Below, in pieces: positions 5,936 through 10,001 of a stretch of 10,001 nt of DNA. This stretch comes from JACPYG01 sp038063015 (GTDB lineage: Bacteria; Patescibacteriota; Minisyncoccia; Minisyncoccales; Staskawiczbacteraceae). How positions within the stretch are numbered: the stretch's first letter is position 1; each line of letters starts with the position of its first letter. The notes beneath the pieces were generated by a model. That model did no database searches. It was not told where the DNA came from and saw only the letters and a program-made list of their open reading frames with translations. The position numbers were made by a program, and so were the translations under genes. The stretch covers positions 1 to 10,001 of the forward strand of contig JBBTVX010000009.1 of the NCBI GenBank assembly GCA_038063015.1, written 5' to 3'.

Positions 5936-6280
5936 ATGAATAATAGAATTGAAAGAGTTAATTCTTTGCTGGGAAAAGAGATAAGTAAAATTATTTTAAA
6001 AGATTTTGCTTTTTCTCCAGAGATTTTGGTTACTTTAACGCGCGTTGACACAACGGCAAACCTAATTGACGCCAAGGCCTATATTTCTGTTTTTCCCGAT
6101 GAAAAAGCGGATGCAATTATACGCGCTCTTGATAAATCGGTTTATGATGTGCAGTTTAAAATTAATAGAATATTAAGAATGCGTCCGATTCCCAAAATAA
6201 AGTTTGTGAAAGACAAAGAAATCAGCAAAGCTGGCAGAATTGAGGAGTTATTAAACGGATTGAAAAACGAGCAAAAATAA
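5936..6280 (+). CDS. rbfA: 30S ribosome-binding factor RbfA (114 aa)
   Basis: RbfA binds the immature 30S subunit and helps 16S rRNA 5'-end maturation, and is needed for growth in the cold in E. coli. The start NRIERVNSLLGKEISKII, the central VTLTRVDTTANLIDAKAYISVF and the C-terminal VYDVQFKINRILRMRPIPKIKFVKD match the single KH-like domain of the family end to end, at normal length. I chose the ATG at 5936 because the frame upstream (TTG at 5852) runs through hairpin repeats and is not RbfA-like. No Shine-Dalgarno sequence is visible, and the start directly follows the hairpin at 5910-5927. The infB-rbfA order is the classic bacterial one. The stop is 19 nt before tRNA-Cys, whose promoter overlaps the end of this gene. 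Confidence 0.93.
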   Translation: MNNRIERVNSLLGKEISKIILKDFAFSPEILVTLTRVDTTANLIDAKAYISVFPDEKADAIIRALDKSVYDVQFKINRILRMRPIPKIKFVKDKEISKAGRIEELLNGLKNEQK

Positions 6281-6288
6281 TATAAAAT
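6260..6288 (+). promoter_or_regulatory. promoter of the tRNA-Cys/tRNA-Leu/endonuclease unit
   Basis: TTGAAA (6260-6265, 5/6), a 17-bp spacer and TAAAAT (6283-6288, 5/6) give the best promoter match in the window. The -35 lies within the rbfA coding end. Transcription would start near 6295, about 5 nt before tRNA-Cys. Confidence 0.6.
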
Positions 6289-6299
6289 AACAATAAATT

Positions 6300-6371
6300 G
6301 GCCACGTAGCAAAGTAGTAATGCACTTCTCTGCAAAAGAAGTATACGTCGGTGCGATTCCGACCGTGGCCT
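6300..6371 (+). tRNA. tRNA-Cys(GCA)
   Basis: The full cloverleaf is seen. Acceptor stem GGCCACG/CGTGGCC, anticodon stem CTTCT/AGAAG around loop CTGCAAA (anticodon GCA), and T arm GTCGG/CCGAC around TGCGATT. The discriminator is T, as expected for tRNA-Cys. CCA is not encoded; CAG follows the discriminator. Confidence 0.95.
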
Positions 6372-6389
6372 CAGATTTAGCAGATTTTT

Positions 6390-6474
6390 GCCGCGGTGAT
6401 GAAATTAGCAAACATGCAGGACTTAAAATCCTGTGGGTGTATAACCCTTGTGGGTGCAAGTCCCACTCGCGGCA
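6390..6474 (+). tRNA. tRNA-Leu(UAA), uninterrupted
   Basis: A type II tRNA with a long variable arm. Acceptor stem GCCGCGG/TCGCGGC (one G-U pair), anticodon stem CAGGA/TCCTG around CTTAAAA (anticodon TAA), variable arm TGGGTGTATAACCC, and T arm GTGGG/CCCAC around TGCAAGT. The discriminator is A; CCA is not encoded. There is no group I intron at the anticodon, a frequent intron site in other bacteria. The next gene starts 2 nt later. Confidence 0.95.
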
Positions 6475-6475
6475 C

Positions 6476-7225
6476 ATGGGAATAGTACAAAAAAAGTATA
6501 TTAATTCTGATTTTTTCAAGATTTGGTCCAGCGATATGGCATACATTTTGGGTTATTTTGTTGCCGATGGCTGTATAACAGAGGATTGTAATAGAATAAA
6601 AAATAAATATACTTTTAATATCACATCTGTTGATTTGGAACACCTAGAAAAAATTGCTGAAGCTATGAATTCAGATTATAAAATTAGTAAAAAATCTGGT
6701 GGATCTAAGAGCATCGCCTACCAAATCCAGGTCCGTAATTCTGTTTTAGCTGAAGATTTAATAAATTTGGGTGTTTATCCGAGAAAAACTTATAATTTAC
6801 AAATTATAAATGTTCCTGAAAAATATTTCTCTGATTTTGCGCGCGGATTTTTTGATGGCGATGGTTCAGTTTATATTTATAATGTCAATAGCACAAAACA
6901 GATAAAATCTTCATTCGTTGCAGTAAGCTTATCATTTATGAAAAAGTTTAATGCCGATTTATGTAAAAGACTGGGTATTTTAGAAAAAGCGATCCATAAG
7001 ATGATAAATAAAAGGTTAAAAAGAATGCCTCAATACAACATTAGTCTATATATCGATGACTCAGAAAAATTAGCAAAATTTATGTATGGAAATAATCCAG
7101 CATTATATTTAAATAGAAAAAAGGAGGTTTTTGATAAGTGGGAATCAGTAAAAAGACGGCATTATAAAAAAGAAAACTACCCTTCAAAAATCGGTTGGTA
7201 TCTAAATAAAAAAGTATTAAATTAA
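6476..7225 (+). CDS. stand-alone LAGLIDADG homing endonuclease (249 aa)
   Basis: Homing endonucleases cut long specific DNA sites and so spread their own gene. Two LAGLIDADG motifs are seen: YILGYFVADG (23-32) and FARGFFDGDG (121-130), each ending in the acidic residue (Asp31, Asp129) that binds catalytic metal. The C-terminal YLNRKKEVFDKW is also usual for these proteins. I chose the ATG at 6476 because YINSDFFKIWSSDMAYILG is a conserved-looking lead-in. The frame is open back to 6320, but that part is the two tRNA genes. An alternative ATG is 6536. There is no Shine-Dalgarno sequence; the ATG is 2 nt after the tRNA-Leu discriminator base, so 3' processing of the tRNA would leave an almost leaderless mRNA. 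No intron or intein surrounds it, so it is free-standing. The target site is unknown, and the tRNA-Leu region is an obvious candidate. Confidence 0.88.
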   Translation: MGIVQKKYINSDFFKIWSSDMAYILGYFVADGCITEDCNRIKNKYTFNITSVDLEHLEKIAEAMNSDYKISKKSGGSKSIAYQIQVRNSVLAEDLINLGVYPRKTYNLQIINVPEKYFSDFARGFFDGDGSVYIYNVNSTKQIKSSFVAVSLSFMKKFNADLCKRLGILEKAIHKMINKRLKRMPQYNISLYIDDSEKLAKFMYGNNPALYLNRKKEVFDKWESVKRRHYKKENYPSKIGWYLNKKVLN

Positions 7226-7291
7226 AAAGTATGGAATCATTAAAAGAAAATTTTTTTTAATCATTGAATTCATAGGACTTGATTCAAGAAA

Positions 7292-7312
7292 CAGCAGAAA
7301 TGCTGATTTTTT
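7292..7312 (+). terminator. possible weak terminator after the endonuclease gene
   Basis: CAGCA and TGCTG form a 5-bp stem around GAAA, followed by ATTTTTT (7306-7312). It lies 66 nt after the endonuclease stop. It overlaps the N-terminal codons of the next small reading frame, so if that gene is real this would be an attenuator or chance. Confidence 0.4.
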
Positions 7313-7479
7313 ATTTGAAGAAGCAACAAGAGGTTCTGGCGGCGTATTCTTCCCACGATCTCTGGGCGGATCTCGTAGTCTTTCCACTGGCACTGTTGCT
7401 CACCAGTCTACTGTGGCAATTCGTAGTCGTACCCATCCGAGAGCGGAGGAGATCGAGACAGCCATACTCCCCGCAGTGA
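7300..7479 (+). CDS. possible small single-span membrane protein (59 aa), uncertain
   Basis: I do not recognise this gene and am not sure it is one. From the ATG at 7300 the product has an amphipathic start (MLIFYLKKQQEVLAAYSS), one hydrophobic span (about 30-50, rich in Leu, Val and Phe) and a strongly basic tail RERRRSRQP, so the tail would face the cytoplasm by the positive-inside rule. A TTG at 7279 would add 7 residues. Codon use differs from the neighbours: many CTG, CTC and GTC codons, and about 60% G or C at third positions by hand count, in an AT-rich genome. The frame ends with the only TGA stop among the genes listed. A good terminator lies 34 nt after it, which supports a transcript. 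A structured RNA (7300-7550) is the main alternative. Neither start has a convincing Shine-Dalgarno sequence. Confidence 0.4.
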   Translation: MLIFYLKKQQEVLAAYSSHDLWADLVVFPLALLLTSLLWQFVVVPIRERRRSRQPYSPQ

Positions 7480-7513
7480 GCCGATGGTTCATCCGGCGAA
7501 AGCCAGACCAACC

Positions 7514-7550
7514 ACCCGCCATGTCCTTTGGATCTCTGGCGGGTTTCTTT
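7514..7550 (+). terminator. intrinsic terminator, plus strand
   Basis: ACCCGCCA (7514-7521) pairs perfectly with TGGCGGGT (7537-7544) around a 15-nt loop and is followed by TTCTTT. It closes the GC-rich island and supports transcription of 7300-7550 from the plus strand. Confidence 0.65.
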
Positions 7551-7582
7551 GCCGCCGCAGGCGGCGAAATGCGTTCGAACTA
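7551..7582. repeat. left copy of a 32-bp inverted repeat, with internal hairpin
   Basis: The reverse complement of these 32 bases matches 9964-9995 with one mismatch. Positions 7551-7565 also form a hairpin, GCCGCC and GGCGGC around GCA. The two copies bracket the minus-strand block of three tRNA and three protein genes. Confidence 0.8.
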
Positions 7583-7606
7583 TCTTTAAAATACAGCACC
7601 AGAATG

Positions 7607-7650
7607 CAACAAAAAAGCCCCAGCGATATATCGCTGGGGCTTTTTTGTTG
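7607..7650. terminator. bidirectional terminator, perfect 44-bp palindrome
   Basis: A perfect 22-bp-per-arm palindrome with a GC core (GCCCCAGCGATA and its complement), A6 on the left and T6 on the right. It works as a terminator from either side, and lies 4 nt past the stop of the minus-strand 3D-domain gene and after the plus-strand island. Confidence 0.92.
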
Positions 7651-7654
7651 TGTA

Positions 7655-8128
7655 TTAATCTTCCAAAACTTCTATATAGGTTATTTTGGCTCCGAATTTT
7701 TTTGCTTGAGAATATTCTGGGAACCAGATATCAAGATGATATTTCCCCTTTCTTCGATGCATTCTGTCTTCTACAATAAATATTTTGTCGCCATATACAT
7801 CAGGGATTCTGATTTTAGAGCCAAACGGCAACATATTATTGGCAACGATTCCGTCTGCTACATTTTTGCCAGAAGATGTAATAAAAGGAGTGCTATCTGT
7901 TTGTTCTGGCGTGCTTGAATAAGCGGTAACAACCATCTTTATTTTTTTGACAACTTTTAAATAAAACTTATCAACTTGAGCTTTATTTAAAAAAGTTTCA
8001 GCTTTAGCTGTTTGCGGGACGATCATTCCTAAAAGGATTGCTCCGGCTATAATGCCTGCAATTATAGAGCTAATTAAGGGGATTTTGCTTCTTAAAATAT
8101 GCCTTTTTCTATTTAATATAGTATTCAT
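7655..8128 (-). CDS. 3D-domain (YabE/RpfB C-terminal type) secreted cell-wall protein (157 aa)
   Basis: An N-terminal basic stretch and hydrophobic segment (about 17-38) ending in AKA form a signal peptide or membrane anchor. The 3D domain covers about 65-155: VVTAYSSTPEQTDSTPFITSSGKNVADGIVANNMLPFGSKIRIP, then IFIVEDRMHRR and LDIWFPEY. The three conserved aspartates that name the domain are Asp78, Asp121 and Asp133. The domain has the double-psi barrel fold of lytic transglycosylases (MltA, EXLX-like) and is expected to act on peptidoglycan outside the cell; direct activity here is inference. No LysM, SH3 or G5 domain is attached. I use the ATG at 8128 rather than a TTG at 8191, because the promoter and a Shine-Dalgarno GGAG (8141-8144) lie between them. 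The stop is followed by a strong bidirectional terminator. Confidence 0.88.
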   Translation of the reverse strand: MNTILNRKRHILRSKIPLISSIIAGIIAGAILLGMIVPQTAKAETFLNKAQVDKFYLKVVKKIKMVVTAYSSTPEQTDSTPFITSSGKNVADGIVANNMLPFGSKIRIPDVYGDKIFIVEDRMHRRKGKYHLDIWFPEYSQAKKFGAKITYIEVLED

Positions 8129-8139
8129 ATAATAAAAAA

Positions 8140-8155
8140 ACTCCTTTTCGGGAGT
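8140..8155 (-). promoter_or_regulatory. 5'-end hairpin holding the Shine-Dalgarno of the 3D-domain gene
   Basis: On the minus strand ACTCC and GGAGT form a 5-bp stem around CGAAAA, followed by seven T (8140-8134, sharing the last stem T). The GGAG in the right arm is the only clear Shine-Dalgarno in the window, 12 nt before the ATG. The hairpin starts about where transcription should start, so it could hide the ribosome site, end transcription early, or protect the 5' end. Confidence 0.5.
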
Positions 8156-8162
8156 ATGTATT

Positions 8163-8191
8163 ATGTTATCATATCTGGGGCCCCTTGTCAA
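8163..8191 (-). promoter_or_regulatory. promoter of the 3D-domain gene
   Basis: Perfect TTGACA (8191-8186), a 17-bp spacer containing the palindrome GGGGCCCC, and TAACAT (8168-8163, 4/6). The start is expected near 8156, just before the 5' hairpin. A second TTGAC lies further upstream (about 8222-8218) without a good -10. Confidence 0.55.
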
Positions 8192-8244
8192 TAGTTAGAA
8201 TATAAATCAATATAATCCGTCAAGGGCATAAAATTTAGACATTT

Positions 8245-8952
8245 TTAAACTGATTTTTTAAATTTTGGAAAAAGCGGACGGTATATATCGTCTTTGATAT
8301 CTATGCGCAGCTCGTTTTTATTAATTTTGTCGCAAAATTCTATCGGGGGCTTTTCAATGATTGATAACGGTTGTTGCTCATTTCCCTCGCCCATTACTAA
8401 TACTGCCCCGGCGGCAAGACTGTCAGCGATGTTTGTCCGCGAAAATTTAAATTTTCTCCCAAAAATATCAGAAGTTCCAATATAGTTTTTAATTCCGCGA
8501 AAACCAGCGTATCCTAAGGCCGCGCCAGTTACCCCGGAGCGCAGAGGCATTGTGCGGCTGTCAGAAATTAAAACGCCGAGTTTTTTAACTCCGTATTTTT
8601 GTTGTAATTTTTTACGTAAAAAATGGGCCGTTTTAAAACTGTCTTTTGGCAAAAGTATTAGTTTGCCGTTTGCATTTGACTCGTCAATTCCGGCAGAAGC
8701 CATTATCATGCCATCTTTAACGGTAAGCCACACATGCCTTGCGGGCAGCGCAAATTCGCTTTCCTTGATTATTAGCTTTTCTTTGGTTTTATTGTTTTTT
8801 ATAACGGCAACTCTTTTTTCCGATAAAGCGACGATTTTTGAAGTAACAACGACCACTGATTTTTCCGGCAGTTTTTCAAAGTATTGGATAATAAAAGAAA
8901 AGAGATTTTCTCCCTCTTTAAAAATACGCGTTTTGATTGGTTTTATTATCAC
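8245..8952 (-). CDS. CofE-like (F420-0:gamma-glutamyl ligase family) protein (235 aa)
   Basis: CofE adds glutamates to coenzyme F420-0 using GTP. Family blocks are seen in order: SVVVVTSKIVALSEKR (32-47), SAGIDESNANGKLILLPKD (86-104), GVLISDSRTMPLRSGVTGAA (126-145), the block around LGYAGFRGIKNYIGTSDIFG (146-165), NIADSLAAGAVLVMGEG (174-190) and NEQQPL. Length matches the archaeal single-domain enzyme, without the FbiB nitroreductase half. No other F420 genes are visible, and CPR bacteria are not known to me as F420 makers, so the true substrate may be another gamma-glutamyl or peptide acceptor. The start is GTG at 8952; no ATG exists near it, and there is no Shine-Dalgarno sequence. It lies 17 nt after the CCA of tRNA-Gly on the same strand, so the message probably arises from a tRNA-mRNA co-transcript. 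The 116-nt gap downstream holds the next promoter. Confidence 0.88.
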   Translation of the reverse strand: MIIKPIKTRIFKEGENLFSFIIQYFEKLPEKSVVVVTSKIVALSEKRVAVIKNNKTKEKLIIKESEFALPARHVWLTVKDGMIMASAGIDESNANGKLILLPKDSFKTAHFLRKKLQQKYGVKKLGVLISDSRTMPLRSGVTGAALGYAGFRGIKNYIGTSDIFGRKFKFSRTNIADSLAAGAVLVMGEGNEQQPLSIIEKPPIEFCDKINKNELRIDIKDDIYRPLFPKFKKSV

Positions 8953-8969
8953 TAAATAAATTTTTGGGT

Positions 8970-9044
8970 TGGAGCGGGTGAGCAGAATCGAACTGCCGTC
9001 TTAACCTTGGCAAGGTTACATAATAGCCACTATACGACACCCGC
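8970..9044 (-). tRNA. tRNA-Gly(GCC) with encoded CCA
   Basis: Read on the minus strand: acceptor stem GCGGGTG/CACCCGC, anticodon stem TAACC/GGTTA around TTGCCAA (anticodon GCC), T arm with TTCGATT, discriminator T, and an encoded CCA (8972-8970). It is the only one of the five tRNA genes here with CCA in the DNA. Confidence 0.95.
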
Positions 9045-9050
9045 AATTTT

Positions 9051-9719
9051 TTATATTTTTTCTGAAATTCCTTGAATCCAACCCTTAACCGTATTAGTTA
9101 TTTTATAATCACAAACTGAAACTCTCAATGTTCCAAAAGGAAGCGCATTCGGCGGCCGTTTTTGTTTGCTACTAGGACTCAATCTTGTATAAGTTTTTTG
9201 AAATTGTAATTTTGGTATTCCGCTAACCTCTGACCAATAATTCACCGCTTCCTCAGAGGTAACATTAGGATGAATTTGCACTATCGCTCGCATTTTTTCT
9301 TCGGGTATATTACAAACTTCTTTAAAAAATCTCATTATAACTTTTATCATTAGGGGATCGCTATTGGAAAATGCCAACACCCATCTTGTTTTTTTAGAAC
9401 CCTCCCCCCAGTAGAGAGCCGTGCCCACTAATAGCAAATCTTTTTTAGATAAATTCCGTATGTTTTTAGCAGCATTTTTTTGAATTTCTTTCGCTCTTTC
9501 TCTTGCTTTTTCAGCTTGTTTTCTGTTAAAGTCGGCGATACTTTTAGCTTGTCTCTCTTTTACATCATCCCAGAATTTTTTTCTAATTTTGGATGACATT
9601 TCTATGTTTCTTAGCCAGAGGGAAAGCGTACTTTTTGGTGTACCTAAAGTTTTTACTATTTCGTTATAACTTTTTCCTTGTTTTCTTAATTTAATAGCAA
9701 GGTTTTTATTTTTATTCAT
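9051..9719 (-). CDS. HTH protein with endonuclease-like C-terminal domain (222 aa), between tRNA genes
   Basis: Residues 1-37 form a resolvase/homeodomain-like HTH (KLRKQGKSYNEIVKTLGTPKSTLSLWL), the kind that reads DNA sites. Residues about 43-92 are a Lys/Glu/Arg-rich helix. The domain from about 94 has LLLVGTALYWGEGSKK, then VLAFSNSDPLMIKVIMRFF and YWSEVSGIPKLQFQKTY. The G-x-x-L-x-x-G-E-G pattern with a following strand and helix resembles one half of a LAGLIDADG fold, with Glu106 as the possible metal ligand; this is inference from pattern. I know similar proteins as unnamed families in CPR and Actinobacteria. The gene ends 6 nt before tRNA-Gly and starts 63 nt after tRNA-Phe, so it splits a tRNA cluster. 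It has its own candidate promoter. Function is unproven; a free-standing mobile endonuclease is my best guess. Confidence 0.75.
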   Translation of the reverse strand: MNKNKNLAIKLRKQGKSYNEIVKTLGTPKSTLSLWLRNIEMSSKIRKKFWDDVKERQAKSIADFNRKQAEKARERAKEIQKNAAKNIRNLSKKDLLLVGTALYWGEGSKKTRWVLAFSNSDPLMIKVIMRFFKEVCNIPEEKMRAIVQIHPNVTSEEAVNYWSEVSGIPKLQFQKTYTRLSPSSKQKRPPNALPFGTLRVSVCDYKITNTVKGWIQGISEKI

Positions 9720-9745
9720 TGAACCAATGGCCTTAATATTATATA

Positions 9746-9774
9746 ATTATACCATTAGTCCATTTTTGAAACAA
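9746..9774 (-). promoter_or_regulatory. candidate promoter of the HTH-endonuclease-like gene
   Basis: On the minus strand: TTGTTT (9774-9769, weak), a 17-bp spacer, and a perfect TATAAT (9751-9746). A second overlapping TATAAT follows 2 nt later. Transcription would start near 9739, about 20 nt before the ATG, and could run on through tRNA-Gly and the CofE-like gene. Confidence 0.4.
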
Positions 9775-9782
9775 CAATAATG

Positions 9783-9855
9783 TGCCGAGGGAGAGAATCG
9801 AACTCTCGACCTTCTCTTTTTCAGAGAGACGCTGCTACCACTGAGCTACCCCGGC
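9783..9855 (-). tRNA. tRNA-Phe(GAA)
   Basis: Minus strand: acceptor stem GCCGGGG/CCTCGGC (one G-U pair), D arm with AGCTCAGTGGTAG, anticodon stem TCTCT/AGAGA around CTGAAAA (anticodon GAA), T arm GAGAG/CTCTC around TTCGATT, discriminator A. CCA is not encoded. Confidence 0.95.
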
Positions 9856-9869
9856 GTAAATAAATTTTG

Positions 9870-9941
9870 TGGGCGCTATAGGATTCGAACCTATGACCCC
9901 TTCGGTGTAAACGAAGTGCTCTACCGCTGAGCTAAGCGCCC
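9870..9941 (-). tRNA. tRNA-Val(UAC)
   Basis: Minus strand: acceptor stem GGGCGCT/AGCGCCC, D arm AGCTCAGCGGTAGAGC, anticodon stem CTTCG/CGAAG around TTTACAC (anticodon TAC), T arm with GGTTCGAATCC, discriminator A. CCA is not encoded. It lies 14 nt upstream of tRNA-Phe on the same strand, so the two are probably co-transcribed. I found no convincing promoter before it within the window. Confidence 0.95.
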
Positions 9942-9963
9942 AATCTGTGCAGTATTCTTGAAT

Positions 9964-9995
9964 TAGTCCGAACGCATTTCGCCGCCTGCGGCGGC
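9964..9995. repeat. right copy of the 32-bp inverted repeat, with internal hairpin
   Basis: Matches the reverse complement of 7551-7582 with a single difference at 9968. Its end, GCCGCC and GGCGGC around TGC (9981-9995), is a 6-bp hairpin. It may continue beyond the window end. Confidence 0.8.
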
Positions 9996-10001
9996 GAGGA
10001 A

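Noticed and set aside
6320..6475. Open frame extending the endonuclease upstream by 52 codons
   Set aside because: This part is tRNA-Cys and tRNA-Leu sequence with perfect cloverleaves; the open frame is accidental.
6390..7225. Group I intron in tRNA-Leu(UAA) with the LAGLIDADG gene as its intron ORF
   Set aside because: The tRNA is uninterrupted at the anticodon, and the endonuclease lies wholly outside it with no second tRNA part downstream.
6476..7330. Integrative element with duplicated tRNA-Leu 3' end as attachment site
   Set aside because: I found no second copy of the tRNA-Leu 3' sequence downstream and no integrase.
7484..7918. 144-codon plus-strand open frame
   Set aside because: It crosses two terminators and an inverted repeat and is antisense to the 3D-domain gene.
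8129..8191. TTG-started extension of the 3D-domain protein
   Set aside because: It would place the coding start on the -35 box, and a Shine-Dalgarno precedes the ATG at 8128.
1..10001. UGA recoded as glycine, as in SR1/Gracilibacteria
   Set aside because: Confident genes read through in the standard code with GGN glycines and normal lengths.
1..10001. CRISPR array
   Set aside because: The repeats seen are inverted pairs and single hairpins, with no evenly spaced direct repeats.

Overview
The window looks like a piece of a small, AT-rich bacterial chromosome, most likely a Candidate Phyla Radiation (Patescibacteria, perhaps Parcubacteria-type) genome. The signs are a very short IF-2 without the long N-terminal extension, a DUF4446 protein, a stand-alone LAGLIDADG endonuclease next to a tRNA, a CofE-like ligase with no visible F420 genes around it, tight gene spacing, and starts that mostly lack a Shine-Dalgarno sequence. 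This placement is inference from gene content; no rRNA or marker phylogeny is available here. The standard genetic code fits: all confident genes read through with GGN glycines and end in TAA or TAG.

Layout. (1) 1-2481: an HTH regulator (205-411) and a large Fic-domain protein (417-2348), bracketed by a perfect 50-bp inverted repeat (1-50 and 2375-2424) with further hairpins at the right end. This looks like a regulator/toxin-type cassette sitting between dispersed repeats. (2) 2663-3675: a two-gene unit of a DsrE-family protein and an exported, methionine-rich, membrane-anchored SHOCT protein. (3) 3800-6280: a housekeeping translation block of DUF4446, infB and rbfA. infB carries a 21-nt dispersed-repeat-like insert translated in frame inside its GTPase domain, and a hairpin-rich repeat tract separates infB from rbfA. 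(4) 6300-7225: tRNA-Cys, tRNA-Leu(UAA) and a LAGLIDADG endonuclease whose ATG lies 2 nt after the tRNA-Leu discriminator base. (5) 7279-7550: a GC-rich island with a possible small single-span membrane protein or structured RNA, closed by a terminator.

(6) 7607-9941, all on the minus strand after a perfect 44-bp bidirectional terminator: reading in transcription order, tRNA-Val(UAC), tRNA-Phe(GAA), an HTH protein with an endonuclease-like domain, tRNA-Gly(GCC), a CofE-like ligase starting 17 nt after that tRNA, and a 3D-domain wall protein with its own promoter and a 5' hairpin that holds its Shine-Dalgarno sequence. A 32-bp inverted repeat (7551-7582 and 9964-9995, one mismatch) brackets this block.

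The most unusual themes are: short hairpin repeats with unrelated arms but a constant 3-nt loop at many gene borders; repeat DNA inside an essential gene; and two endonuclease-like genes each wedged against tRNA genes. No CRISPR array, insertion sequence transposase or replication origin was seen.
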